A DNA stretch of 64,000 nucleotides, taken from positions 12,760,983 to 12,824,982 of the forward strand of contig NC_058337.1 in assembly GCF_905475395.1 (NCBI RefSeq), in the 5' to 3' direction. Of the stretch, positions 25,205-39,000 are shown piece by piece. This DNA comes from Chrysoperla carnea. Its lineage: Eukaryota; Arthropoda; Insecta; Neuroptera; Chrysopidae. Position numbers and translations under genes: made by a program. Positions within the stretch are counted from its first letter, which is position 1. Each line of letters begins with the position of its first letter. The notes beneath the pieces are model-generated. The model searched no databases. It saw nothing but the letters and a program-made list of their open reading frames with translations, and was not told the origin of the DNA.

Positions 25205-26044
25205 GTACGTAACTCACTAAGCGATCATAATACCAACGCTAGAAAGGTTGTGGGTTGTACGGGTTAGGAATAGTGGGTTTATTTTTCCCCATCCTTTTAA
25301 TCATATTCCTAACAGATGGGGACAAAATAACACGGTCACTTATATACCCAAATCATAATTCTATAAGGCGGAATAATATCTGTGGCAAAAATGTAATTTT
25401 TAAAAGTGTTGATGTAGATAAATAAAACTTAATTATATCTCAAAAATGACTAACATTCAAATATGTTAAGTATTATGAGTTTATATACAAAACCCTTGTT
25501 AATTGTGTTATCACACAATGTTTATTGTGTGGTAAATTAACGACATCTGGCGCTTGCCACAAAGAAATACAAAGATGTACTAAGAAATCATATGATTTTA
25601 AGTATGCACTACATTTTATATCATATATATGTAAAAATATTAAGAAAGATGTTATATAGAACATAGAGGCTTAAAAGCATAAGAAACGCAATAAGTGAAT
25701 TATTTACCGCTAAAAAAGAGACCGAAAAAGGAACCATCTCCCCTCTTTGTCTAGCAGAGGGAAGTTTTTATTTCAATAACTAGATTTTCAGTGTTTAATT
25801 TAGAAAGTTTAGCGTCATGCGAGTTCAGTGCATTTTCCGCATCCATACTCGTAAAGTCATACGTAATTGCCTTATGGTGTTAACAATCAACCCGACACAC
25901 ACTTACAGTACTATCTTAAAAAAAAATGTAATCTAGACAATTCTAAAAAGAAACGAACAATATCGTTTTATAGTAAAATATATGCAATAGAGCATACGTG
26001 ACAGTTCTAGAATTTGCTAGACTGTATGGTAACAACTACAAGTA

Positions 26045-26665
26045 AGATATATGCATATCGTGTCCACAATGAAAATGGACTAATTAAGTGATTCTATGAA
26101 CACCAATTAAAATTTTGTTCATAGCATCAATATTTTTAAGCGTTACAAGCTTGTAACTAAACTTAGTATACCTTGCATATTACATATATGCATGGTATAA
26201 TAATTTGGTTTATAAAGTTTAAATTTAAAATAGATATATACGTACAATACATGCATACTTGATACAATACATGTATACATATTGTATAATGATCTAACCC
26301 AATTTGCGACCTCACGGGTAAACAGGGCTGTTTACGAAAGAAATATTTCAAAAAAAAGTTGTTTAGTTTCTTATAAGGAACATTTTTACATTTAAACTTT
26401 TGTTCCATCTCTAACGTTTTACAAGATGGATCCTACGGACCCAATTAACTTATGTTGCTCATTTACGAACTTGACCTCACTTTTTACGTCCTCAGCTCGC
26501 TATAAAGTTTTCAGCTTGATATCTCCTTACGTTTTTTAGTTATCGTGATGACGGACGGACAGAAAACCGGAAACAAATTAGGTAATTTTATGGACACCTA
26601 TACCAAAATTTTCAATATTTGTAAGCGTTACAAACGTTGAAAATTTGGAATATATATACCTAAAG
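26045..26665 (+). repeat. Family X dispersed repeat, copy 4 (tandem: 3' piece then larger piece)
   Basis: 26045-26205 is the 3' third of the element, ending in the same hairpin (26167-26199) as copy 2. 26285-26665 starts again at the CCTCACGGGTAAACAG landmark and runs to the CCTATACCAAAATTTTCAAT region. Two pieces in the same orientation suggest a tandem or circularly derived insertion. Confidence 0.65.
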
Positions 26666-27960
26666 AGTTTTAATAATTGGTCAGTTAATTAAAGGGGGAA
26701 ATAGGTCAAGACTGAATTTTTTTAGTGATTTTCATGAATTTTTTTAATTGTAAGTAATGTATACAATTTGTTTATTTATATTTAAGTAAATATTGTAATT
26801 TATTTGAAGTATTTCTTCGCAAAATACGGAAAATATTAGCTATCACGCATAGGGGGTCATCACCACAGCTGTTTGTGTACATTCTGAAGGCCATAATTTT
26901 CATCTGAAATCAATAGGTTTTTAATTTACTTTTAGAATATCTCTTTATTCTATATAAACCTAACTTCTCAAAAAAATTGTAATTGCATTTTTAGAGCTCT
27001 TTAAATAAAAAGCATAATTTTTTGGCATTTTGTTTAATTTTTTGTATTATACAAAGTTTATTTTTAAAATGATTGGTTAAAAACTTTTTAACTCTTGGAA
27101 GTTCAGTGTACGTATCAGCTATCGTTATGTACCATAGCTTTTTCATTCATTACATGATGGTACAAAAAATATACCACTTATTAAATATTTTTCTACTATT
27201 TGAAAGTGTCCCACGTATAATATGATACTTATGAGCTACATACTCGTAATTACAAGTTTAATCAGGAAAGGGTCTACCGTTCTGGGCACGATGTGCATGT
27301 CCACAACCATAATAGACTTGTGACTTCACAGTTTCAGTTCACTTCACTATTATAAATGAATACCGACTCTAGATCGCTAAATGGAAAAGAGAATGTGAAA
27401 ACAATTCCATCATACCAGAGTCGGTAGCTTATCTCATTAGCATAAAAATTTTCTTTCGCGTACTGGCAAATCTCTCGATCAGCGTAGCTACCTCAGAGAG
27501 ATCGTTTTCTTCTCTTCTAAGAGTAGCACCAGCTAACACAAAATAGTAATTTACTTGCTAAGCGGTAACTTTTTTTTTTTTATATATTAAGAATTTAATT
27601 TAAATTCAATAAGTTTTGGTTATTGAAACAAAAGTTAATTTTTGAAAAAGTTGATTATAATTATTTGATATGAACTGAAATATAATTTATGTTGTGAAAG
27701 CGTAGACCAAAGAGCGCCGAAAGACAATCGCTCTAGCTTCAATAGCTTGAATAAGGACTAGAGCCGGTTCTGATTTAACCCATGCCAAAAGTTCCAAGAT
27801 TGATAGCGAATATCTTTTCTATATCTTTTTTTAATTGACGAGCAAAAAATTCTGAATTCTCAAGGAGGCGATTATTCTTAACATCTACTCAAAATTTTAT
27901 TTCATTCTGTAAAAAAGTGTGTTTACGAACATTCTAGCTTTAGAATGGCATAACTTAGAT

Positions 27961-28036
27961 AGAATGTCTCAGATCTCATGTTCATTGTCGCCCGATTCGA
28001 AGTCAAGGGTGACAAATATAAGATCTGAGACATTCT
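27961..28036. repeat. Perfect 16-bp inverted repeat
   Basis: AGAATGTCTCAGATCT (27961-27976) is the exact reverse complement of AGATCTGAGACATTCT (28021-28036), with a 44-base spacer. Purpose unknown; probably the core of a decayed foldback. Confidence 0.7.
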
Positions 28037-28879
28037 GTACTTGCTCCCGTGGTGTCTATACTATTTTTCTACTCGACGGAGGCAGAAAGCGGAAACTTCG
28101 TTTAGCGCAGCGGGACGAAAGTTGACACTTTCCACCCAGAGGGGAGAAAAAAGATTTTTTGCCATTTTTTTAGAATATATGATAACCGCCAAATGACAAT
28201 AAATCGCGACTTCACTAGCCAGTGAGATTTAATTAATATTGTAAAAATAAGTGTCCAATTTGAGATACTTATACCGTATACTACATGATTTTCATTGGAC
28301 CATTTCGTCAATAAGAGTCTACTTTTCATCGTTTGGTAAAAAATTGTAAATCAACTGGTTCGGTAAAAAAGCAAACAACACGCGAACGTTCTCGGCTCAA
28401 GAGATTTCCCCAAGAGGGCGAATTCTTTTAAAAGAAGCATAAACAATACCATCGATACGCGCCTCCCAGATATCATTTGAATGATATCGTATATCACACA
28501 TATTGTCATAAAATACTCTTTCGAATAAAAAATTATATGATCATCTCATACACAAGTTTTTTAAATTTTATTATTCTTAATGGAAAACCCTTTATGATAA
28601 TGTTTTAACTTACCTCAATCGTCTTTTCAGATTTTTTACCTAATACTGGTTGAAAATCAGCAATAACATTTAAAATATGGATATTTCAAGAACTAAAGTT
28701 TTGATAAAAGATGAATTATAGGCAAACAAATTGTGAATTTAAAAAAAAAAGGATATAAACGGGTATTAGGAAGACGACGCTGCAAAGAGGCAATTCCTTA
28801 TCATTAAGAGCTATTTCAAAGCGATGAAGCTTATCTACATTAAAAAGTAGGGGAGTCCAAGAGGGGATTTGTGTAGTAA

Positions 28880-29131
28880 TTCGAGCGCGTCAGATTAAGA
28901 TATGGGGAGGTTCCTTGGACCTTCTTTAGTACCTCCACCAAATATTAAACCTAATTATGGCGGGACCCGCGTAGGACAGGCGGTCAGATTAGTAAAAACA
29001 AAATTGCGATAGGTGAATTAACTCGAGAGCGTCAAATTAATATATGGTTAAATCGTCAGATTATTGGAATGTACATTTTTTAGCATGTAACTAACCCACC
29101 ATTTCTTAATCTGACGCGCTCGAGTTAATTC
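28880..29131. repeat. Inverted and direct copies of a GCGTCAGATTAA motif
   Basis: GAATTAACTCGAGAGCGTCA (about 29016) pairs with TCTGACGCGCTCGAGTTAAT (about 29110). A third copy, GAGCGCGTCAGATTAAGATA, lies at about 28883. Likely one or two short MITE pieces. Confidence 0.55.
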
Positions 29132-29813
29132 AAATTCTTGCCACATTTTACCTACCTTAATTTAATAAACTAATGTAATTACTCTTAGCAGTGCTGTACG
29201 GAAATTATTATGGCACCAGTTTTTATTTCATGTTTCAAAAAGTAAAAACAGATTCTCCCTCCTTTCCCTTTAGGTACTACAAAATATATATTTGGATTAA
29301 AAATAAACAAATCAAAAAAAATAATAATAATAATTTTCAAATATATTTTTTATGTATAAATACAAACTAATAATTCTTAAAAACAAAATATATATCATAT
29401 ATATTTAGAAGCTAACTAATAAATTCACAATCATAGAAATTGCAATCACACAAAATTACTCATTAAAAATTTTAATAAATAAACACAATCCAAAAAGCAA
29501 ATATAATAACAACCAAAGTACAATCCAAACTATCAAATTCTGATTCTGCATTGCGCACTATTTATTTATTACCTTATTTTTTTATTTCATATTAAAATAC
29601 TGAGTGTGTATGCACGAAATTGGGAAAAAGGAAAAACTAAAAACAAAATTATGATATTAATATTATTGCAATTTCCAGAAACGTAAATTAAAATTGATTT
29701 TTATATAAAATTAATTCTTATTTTAAAGTACATAAATTACACAAACATTAAAAATTTTTGAAATCATAAAACCTAAAATTGTTGACTATTTAATACACAT
29801 TTTCAATAATATA

Positions 29814-30142
29814 CAGTTTGGCAACCATCTCGTTAGCCATTCAAAATATATGAAGAAGAATGTTTATTCACGTTCTTATGTATAAGACAAAAAAAGTCTT
29901 AAAACAATGTATTGTTTGTGATTCACGCGTAATCATATCATTTGATCTGTAGTTGTATATGTATATACATGAACACAGCTAGTCAGTCTCTTAATTTGTA
30001 CACCACTTGAAGTTTTACACATACGATACATCACGAATCACACGCAGTATATTTCCACTTTGTTTTATATATAAGAACATCCATCTCTTCTTACTTTAAA
30101 TATATTTTAAATGGCTAACGAGATGGTTACCAAACTTTATAT
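29814..30142. mobile_element. MITE with long terminal inverted repeats (about 330 bp)
   Basis: The left end GTTTGGCAACCATCTCGTTA followed by GCCATTCAAAATATAT is mirrored by the right end (ATATATTTTAAATGGCTAAC, GAGATGGTTACCAAAC). The sub-terminal GTTCTTATGTATAAGAC pairs with TTTATATATAAGAACA. No coding content. Confidence 0.8.
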
Positions 30143-30639
30143 TCAAATAATAATAAATATTGTTTAAATTCATTTACAATAATAGTTTTATTTACATGCG
30201 CATTTAAAGAAAAACATTCTAAAAAGTTTTTTTTAAAGGATAAACAAACAATAATTTTTTATCAACTGCTTAAAAACATATTATACAACAGTTGAATGAT
30301 CCGATGAACGTAAGATCTGGATAACTTTACCAAATTGCTAACCATATTTTACTAAGTATGAAAAAACGCCGGACATTCGCACATGCAGAGTCATATACAA
30401 GTATATCTGAAACAAAAGGTAGTGATCAAATAGATTCTAAAATTTAATTCATTTCATTTCAAACAGTTAGTTATAATTGTTTCAAAGGAGGATTTTAAGG
30501 TGTTGTAGCAGCTTGTTCCTACATATGAAGGCTTAAAGCTAAACACGGAATAAAAACCAAAGAACTATATCTCATCGAATGTACATACAATCGATAGAAA
30601 CGAAGTTGCAATGTCGTTACAGAGTCAATAAATATACAG

Positions 30640-31098
30640 GGTGTACCATTTTAATCTATTATGACTAATAGCTCGTATTGTAGAGTTTGATGGGGGCGTC
30701 AAGTTCTGACATCAGATTGGGTTGCTTTAAGAGTCAATTTAGATCCTGAGAGGTAAGAGATAGAATAACACTTTAAATTAGAAAATTGATCTTAATAAAA
30801 CAAATAACGTTTCTTTTTTAAAACATTTTTTCGAATATCGTTAGCTTTCGGAAAAATATGTAATTATTGACCTTTATTGTTCTTGATAACTTTTTCCAAA
30901 AAACTTTTCTAAAGCTAACGTACTTTCTTTCGATTAAATATAATAATGACATATTTTTACGTCGTATTTCCTCTGAAAGCTACTATTTTCGGAAAAATGT
31001 TAGTTTTTTAATGAGGATCAACTTTCTAATTTAAAATGTTATTCTATCTTGTTTTTTAATGAGGATCAACTTTTTAATTTAAAGTTTTATTCTATCTC
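30640..31098 (-). repeat. Family Z dispersed repeat, copy 3, with a local tandem duplication
   Basis: Starts CAGGGTGTACCATTTTAATC and carries TCTGACATCAGATTGGGTTG and GAGGTAAGAGATAGAATAAC. A segment of about 46 bases (TTTAATGAGGATCAAC ... TTCTATCT) is duplicated in tandem at about 31012-31098. Confidence 0.6.
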
Positions 31099-31099
31099 T

Positions 31100-32930
31100 T
31101 ACGTATTTTCGATTCTAATCACAATCTGTATCATACTTAAAATAAGAATTATAATATTAGATGCAGGGGTACTATGAATATCTTGGACATAATTGCATCA
31201 GTAATAAACCAAGGTTCTTGATAGAGAATAAATTACTCTAAAATAGAAAATCTTTTAATAAATTACTTACAATCTGTGTAAAAATCTTTCACCTTAATTT
31301 TTTATAGCCAATTCAATGACAAACTATATTTAAGTAGCCCAAGGCGCAAATATTTAAATTGCCGGATGTGATTCTAAATTTAAATAAGTATTGATAAAAA
31401 AAGAGGAAATAATTTGTTCTTGAAGGAATAATATTATATCTCATCATTCATGAAATTGATTTTGGATCATGACATGATTCAAGTCCCGTAACGTATTTAA
31501 AGCTTGCAAAAACTTTCTAAGCTCGTGAAAGATAACGCAGCGCAACCGAAAATTTTTAGCAAGAAAAATGTTTCCGGCTTGCCATAAAGAACACATATAC
31601 AAAGTCTCAATGATGAAGTAATCACAAAATTTTAATCGTAAGTCCAAAGACTATAAATCGTCTAAATAATCACTACCTTAAAATCCTTTACAAATAACAG
31701 ACCTAATAAAATAATATAAAAATTCCTTAAATTTTTTTCTATATTTCTGTAACTTTTAGCTTGTTTTATAATTGCTTCTATACTTTTGAAATTCGAATAG
31801 TATAAAAAATCATAAAATGATTTCGGGAGCAAAATAGTCCTTGTAAAAATCACAGTTTTGATTTATTTTCAACAAAAAATCAATAAATTTAAACCGTTTA
31901 ATATTATAATACATCGATTTTATAATAAAATGATACACAGGCGGAACCATTTAAGATATTAAAACTAGAGTCTATATCGTGCGTATCAGAACAGTTCTTT
32001 GATGAGGCAAGTGTAATAGCAGTCTCGATTTGTTTTGTTTAGTTTTGTAGAAACATAATTCAATTTTAGCCTTTAGAAAATGATGTGTGCAAATATATTT
32101 TTCCGATTTATGTAACAAAAAACATGGATTAAACAAACAATTTGAAATAAATAATTATTAAAAATAAATAAAAAAAATAAAAACAAAATCACATTGGCAC
32201 ACTGAAACTTGTTTACTAACAAGTTTTATCATTGTTTCAGATTAATTATAATAACTAAAAACAATTAATTAACGCGTGTGTATGTTGAAACTGTTTAAAT
32301 ACATTTGCAGCTGTAAAAAAGAAATTTTATCTTGTTAATTTATAAACAAACGTCCCTACACAAATTAGATACAAAAGGCCTTTAAGTCAAATTATCTAAA
32401 AATTTGATTAAAGATCCTTGTTTCCGATAATGCTGATCGGACATTGTATAAGGTATTCTTTGATAGGTCTTTAAAAAGATGATAAAAAGCTTGCAATGTC
32501 TTTTATCCTTAGGTGAATATTACGCCAGATATACCGCCCGGTAGACGAGTATTATTGCTTATGTTTCAACTTTGAATCCAAATATGGAACAAACTTCCCT
32601 TTTAATAATATTTACTTCCGTTTTTCAATATTTTACGACAATTCAACCGAAAGACCTTTTAAATTTGATATCTTTACCAATTATTAAATTTAATATTTAG
32701 TTTTAATTTTTTTTTCAGTTATTAAATATGAAACACTATTTGAATATTTTCTGCAATTACATTTAGGGAGATTAAGCTTGAAACTCGAGCACTACGGACA
32801 AAGAAACAACGGTGGATAATTTAGGCATCGTGGATATCCTTCTAATACAATTATAGTCTGTCCATCAAAATTCAAAATCTTTTCTCAAAAAGAAATAAAA
32901 TAGATAAATACAAATACAAACCTTATTAAA
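31100..32930. other. Downstream of Sec24: 3' UTR and intergenic sequence
   Basis: Holds the Sec24 3' untranslated region, whose end I cannot place. Weak ATTAAA-like signals (minus strand) lie at 32702-32707, 32689-32694 and 32601-32606, and a canonical AATAAA only at 31862-31867. Confidence 0.4.
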
Positions 32931-32933
32931 AAA

Positions 32934-33045
32934 CTATTTAACATGTGACTTCAGATGCTGAAGAAATTCATAATATGAAAGTGCAGATTCAATTCTATCT
33001 TCAATTAATTTTTCCAAAAATATATTCTTAACAGGACTATTGTCT
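32934..33045 (-). CDS. Sec24AB: Sec24 coding exon 14 (C-terminus and stop)
   Basis: 112 bases after a T-rich acceptor ending ACAG. Reads RDNSPVKNIFLEKLIEDRIE and then SALSYYEFLQHLKSHVK before TAG at 32936-32934. The YYEFL motif is the usual Sec24 C-terminal signature. The 3' untranslated end could not be fixed: no AATAAA lies within 1 kb downstream. Confidence 0.95.
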
Positions 33046-36000
33046 CTGTAAAAAAAAAAAAATAATAATTAATTTAGTTACTTTAATTATAATCGGAAAA
33101 TTATTCATTTCTTTGGTTTTTATTTTAGTTTTGAAAGGTCTTCGACTTCATGTGTACGCATTGTGTTTAGAAATTTTCTACGATCACCCTCATCATATAC
33201 CTTTTTTTTTATTCAAAGTTAGGCGAAAACTTTTGAAAATGAAAAAAAAAAAAAACTATATTTTGAAATGTAAGACACCATTTTTTCTAAGTGTACCTTC
33301 TTACGCTCGATTTAACTCAATAATTATTACAAAATAATTTGTAAATTCTTCAAATAATTTCAGATTTGTATTAATTATTGGGCTAAGTTCACTAATTTTA
33401 AGTGAACAAATGTGAGAAATAATTCAATTCCAATAATTTTTAAAAACTAGAGCGCACAAGCTTTTGAATAAGGTAGAGGTAATGCAAATCCGATTATTTC
33501 CAGTGGATGTTTGATTGTTTGAAATTTCAACAAAAATTTAAATTTACGCATTTTTTTTTTATTAGTATGCAGATGGATCATATGTGTCTTAATCAATATG
33601 ATATTTTGCAGATAATATTTTCTAGATTACAATTCTCAGTGATAATGAATTCGGTCACAAAATTGGTTTAAAAAAACTTATAAATTCGAAAAAAATTTTG
33701 AAGAATAAGAAAAATTAAATATCTTACCTAATTATTTGTATTGTAGCTGGATAAGGTTTCTCATCATTTAAACTACTAATAAACATATGTAATCGATCAT
33801 TGTCTGGTGTTCCTATTTTTGGTAATTCGTATATATCATCTGGTATAGCTGCAAAATGTGGAAAACCTAGAGTATTATTTAAAAATTCATTTGATACAGA
33901 ATGCCCCACGTATATCATTTGATGTTTTCCGCAATCAATTAAGAATGCACCACGAGCATCCAATCTGTAAAAAAAATATACAAAAAAATGTATAAGACAT
34001 AAAATAATTCTAGAATACATTTTTTGAGTGAAATTGCGTATAAGTTATTAGTATACAGTGTCGGTATTTTGTAACTACTTATACGGATCTTGTTGCCATG
34101 ACATCAATTATCACAAATACTTTGAAAACTGCACGAATTTTCAAATAATTTCCATTTAATGACTACTAACACGGAGTCAATTAATAGCTGTAGTATTTAA
34201 CCCTCACTACTAATTGATTAATCAAAGCAACTGAAATTAGACATCAGTTATATTATGACTAAAATCGCATGCAGTTTCACTTTTTATTACTTTTTTTATA
34301 TTTTGTTTGTACATACTTCTCAGCACTAAGTTGTAATCGCGGTGGTTGAGGTATAATATTTCCCTCTTCTGTTTGAACACCTCCTTCATCCGTTAAACAA
34401 TGGATTGGATAAAAATCTGGATATATTTCTTGAATTAATTGATAAAGTGGCAATGATTTCATTTCACACATTGCAAATACTCGATCGTCTAGTCGTGTAC
34501 TCGTTCCTGTCCGGAATGCAACCTATAATATTTAGAACAAAACGATTTTAATTTTATGTTAAACAATTAAATTAAACCGAAAGGTGCTCATTTTACTTTT
34601 GTAATTAAATCAATTTTAAGTGTTATTTCATACGCTGATAAATGGAACCCTTATAGAGCCACTCTTGTGTATGCCTGTCTGTCTGTTTGTCATATCCGAC
34701 GAAGTTATTGTAGAAAAAAAGTTGAAATATGCAGTTTTCTATTTTTTGTAACAAAATCACGATCGTATAGCGTAATAAACCCACAAATTCTGATTTTGGG
34801 AGTTTATTTTTTCCAAGGATATCTTATACAGCGCCATCTTTTATGTCTTTATGCAAACATTTTAGAACTTAAAAGAAAAATTCCCAAGAATATCATATGC
34901 AGGATGGGCCATCTTTTATGTCGGTATGTAAACATTTTACAAATTTCAACCGATTGAGTTGATTTAACATGATTTTGAAACTTCAATTTAGTACAATTTA
35001 AACCAAGAATCGCTTCACACCGAAACAAGTCGTTGGAATAGTGACGCTGTACATTCAAAATAGTCTTTCAGATGTATTAACTCAACGTGCATATCGTCAA
35101 AAATATCGTGGCCATCTGGCACCGCCTGACAACACTGTGCGGCGTCGTTTGGTGTCAAATTTTGTGAGCACGGGACAGTGGCAGTTCCTTAACAGGCCGT
35201 TCATCAACGATCAAGGCGTTCCAACCAACTGCTGAAGCGGTAAAAAAAATAAACTATCCCAAAACTATCGTATCTATTGGATTTAGTGTTTATAACTCAA
35301 AAATGGTGAAATAATAGCTCATAATATGCCCCACAATTTATTTTTCATAAATTTCATAAAAAATTTTTAACGCAATTATAAAGGCAATTCAAGGCAATCA
35401 AGTTCTTATCTTATAAGTAAAAAACATCAATTTCGATTAATAACTTGCTCAAAAAGGCTCGTACGGCAACGTTGAATTTTTCTATAAAAAAGTACAAGGC
35501 TTGCTAATATTAATATTTTTACACTCGGAATTAAAAAAATTCCCACCTTTTCCGCCCTCGATGCAAATCGATACATCGATACAATAACTTTTAAGCTATA
35601 TTTTCAAAAAATTGAAAGTGTATCCTTTTGCATGAACAGTATGCTGTTAAGATCGGGGAGATACAAATATCTGAAATTACGTCAATTTTTTTGAAATATA
35701 CCCTTTCAAAAAATATACCCTTCAATTTAGAAAAATAAACCCCTTCTTAGTAAGCCAATATACAATTCTTTTTACAGATCATTAAAGAGCTGAATTATCT
35801 TAAATAGAATTTGAATAAAACTTACATATTTCAATAACGCTACAATATACAGTGGTAATAATTTCAAACTTTCTGGAGCAAGTAATCCTGTATTTGAACC
35901 AGCTCCTTGATTTAATGATAATTTATATGCTGATAAAACGTCAACCACAACGTTGATAAAAGCATCACGAGCATCAGATAAGCTAGATTGGAATGAACGA

Positions 36001-39000
36001 TCCACGGCTGTAAACAATAATTAATTTGTTGTTAATATCATTAACATCTATTTTCCAATTATGAAAGTGATTAAAATACATACCCATTTTAGCAACTAAT
36101 CCTACAATACATTGTTGATCCGCTGAATTTAGAACATCCGATAAAGTATTTGCAATTGGTAGACACAAGGTATGCACACGAATTCGCCTTTCACCTAAAC
36201 ATTTAAAACGTCCATTAAGATTTGTAAATAAAACATTCTGTGTAAAATTATTTTCTTCTTCTATTGATATAAAAAAGTGGGATGTTAAGTTTGAAAAAAT
36301 TAGCATCCTAAATACCTTAAAGATTAATTTTTACATAAAATGTAATTTAACTATTCACAGTATACAAAAACTCAATTTTGATTATGTATGTAGTAATTTT
36401 AATATAGTAAGTATGGAGAGTAGAGATAAGGAGAATCATCCCTGTATATAAAAAGTGTCCAGCAAAAAACGGGAAATTGGTGTCGCTACTGTTGCAAAAG
36501 TGTAAGTTTTAAATAAAAGTAATAAGAGTAAGATAAACAACTAAACAAATTGTTAGAGAAGAACAGAGAAATTCAAATAAAACACCTTTTGCTACACAAG
36601 CGCCATTCTGGTCAATTTTAGAACTATTATTTTCTGTTTCAGCCAGACACTTTTTTACTTTAACCTCTTTTTAAGATGGTTCTCCTTATCTTTAACCTCC
36701 ATAATAGTAAGTTACATATAACCTATATCTAACTGTTTACACCATAGCGCGTTGCTGTCAGAGTGAGCGGTATTTTGTCTACTCACTCTCGCTTAGTCGT
36801 TAGCCATGACTAAATAGTGTCTCCATTCTTCCGCTAGAGGTTATTCACCTTGCTTCATATATATTTCGGAGAGCTCAGTTGTACATTTTCTGAACACTCC
36901 AAAAGGTATATTGAGACTACTCGTTAAGTCAACACACTAACTTGCCTAGACAAGGTTGACCGTTATTAGACCATTTTTTAGTTACTTGTAAAAGCACCTT
37001 TTTAAATAGTGTAATAACAATTTCTTATGGAAAAAAAATTTGCTTGTATTGATCATTAAAGTATCTATACCTTTACTAGATGTGTATAATAATGCTGCTT
37101 GGAAACAAACTTGTTGTAAATCAGATAAACTTTCTTCAATCGCTACTTGCATACCAAATCCAGCATCTGGATTGCAATTTGGTAGAGATAATAAGTCTGT
37201 TGAACGCACAAAAAAGTTTCCGTGGAATGTATGAATTGAAAGGCCCCTAAAAAAAATTTATTACATAAGAGACAAACAATTATTTCTTTTTGATTAATAT
37301 ATTTGGCAAATATGATAATCGAAAGGCCCACTAGAATAAAATACACCTCTGCTAGTTGGTATGCTTTTTTGCAATTTTTGACTGATATACGTTTTTTTTT
37401 GTTATTTCGTTATTTTAATAGGAAGGAAGGTGAGTAAAAATGCTAAAATTGTATTGTCTCACATTCTAATTTTTAAGTTATCGGGCAACTGACATCCTCT
37501 TTAAGTGAATGTCGGACAAAATGTTTATATTTGTTAATCAACTATGTTCTTATTAGTATAAATAGGAAGTACAGTTTAGCATAATTAAACCACGTACCAA
37601 TTTCTAGAGGTGTACTTATTTATCAATGCCGTTATTTGCTGACGATCACCCAGACTTTAAAATTATTAGGCTATTCAAACGAGCGAAACCACGAAATTCA
37701 TTCATGCTTTGAAACCAAAAACGAAATTCTCGCAGGAAGTTCAATTAGCGATAAAATATGCGTCAATGACATAAAAATCTTATGAATTAATTTTACCTTG
37801 TACACCGTATTCGCATGACAGCTTCATAACCAATTTTTCTAGTTAAATAACGCCGAAGGCAATTTTCAAACTGTTGAGCTTGTAAAATTCGACTAGCTTT
37901 AAATAATGGCCAATGATGTATACAACCAGCACTGAAACGACTAATTCCAGCTGAAAATAAAATTATATAAAAATAACATCTTTAAAAGGAGCTATAGCAC
38001 TATTTGTTTCATACAAAATTTGTTTTATGGTTTTATCGAATTCCCCCGAAATGGGAGCTTCGAAACGAGTTTTGATCTGGGAATATTTCAGTCTTGAATT
38101 AGGTAACGAGTTGCTATTTACCATTGAAAGTAAAAAACCTTTATTTTCCAGATCAATTTTTTGAGATTATTTTCAATATCAAACCGATAAAAACATGTTT
38201 TCAAATTCTTGAATATTCAATCAACAAGGTTAAAATTTTTTTAAGTATGTCAAAAAAAATAACCGAAAAGCTGTGAAATAAGTTTTTAAAATTTTTTCTA
38301 CTTTCAATTTTTTCTTTTCGATTTAAACCAGCACATAATTTCATGAAATTTAGTCGAGACAACATTTGCAATTAACGAACTTCCACGTATGACTATATTA
38401 TCAATTTTTAAACTGTAGAAATCGGAGAAGTTTCCACGTAGTTGAAAATAAAATTCCGTTGACTAAACTATAGGCGTCATGTAAACATATTCCGTCTATC
38501 TTATCCATCTACAACAACGTAGAAAGTTTTTCATTTCATCAAAATTTGTGCATTGTGGGATCCGTTCGAATCCATTCTAACAATTTTCATACGAAACACA
38601 TAGTAAGGATAGAAAATTTCACTTACAGATTGTACTTAAATCAATATATTGTGAATTTAAAATAAACAAATCAACAGCCACTTGATGCGCACTACAATCA
38701 AGTGCTAAACGTTTATAGAAATCTGTAGCTGGATTTAAATGCTGTACATCAGCACTAGCTCTGTTGGATGGTACTTCACGTGCAGTTAAACTTCCTGGCC
38801 CCACAGTTGGCAATGTACATTGAAAAACAGACACACGTCCACCAGTTGGTGACATCATTTTTAATGCAACTTGTAACGCAGCACCCAATGCAGAATTATT
38901 ATCATGTGTTCCCACAAATCGATTCGGTAATTGATTTAATAAATCTTTAACTAATTCTTTGCGTTCTTTTAAATTAACTAACAAATTATCTGGGCTCGGT

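Noticed and set aside
31862..31867. AATAAA on the minus strand as the Sec24 polyadenylation site
   Set aside because: It would imply a 3' UTR of over 1 kb without other support; closer ATTAAA-like hexamers exist, so the end is left open.
34667..34957. Possible small gene in Sec24 intron 11 with repeated CATCTTTTATGTC
   Set aside because: Translation has no motif; the stretch is a short local direct duplication next to the HTH remnant.
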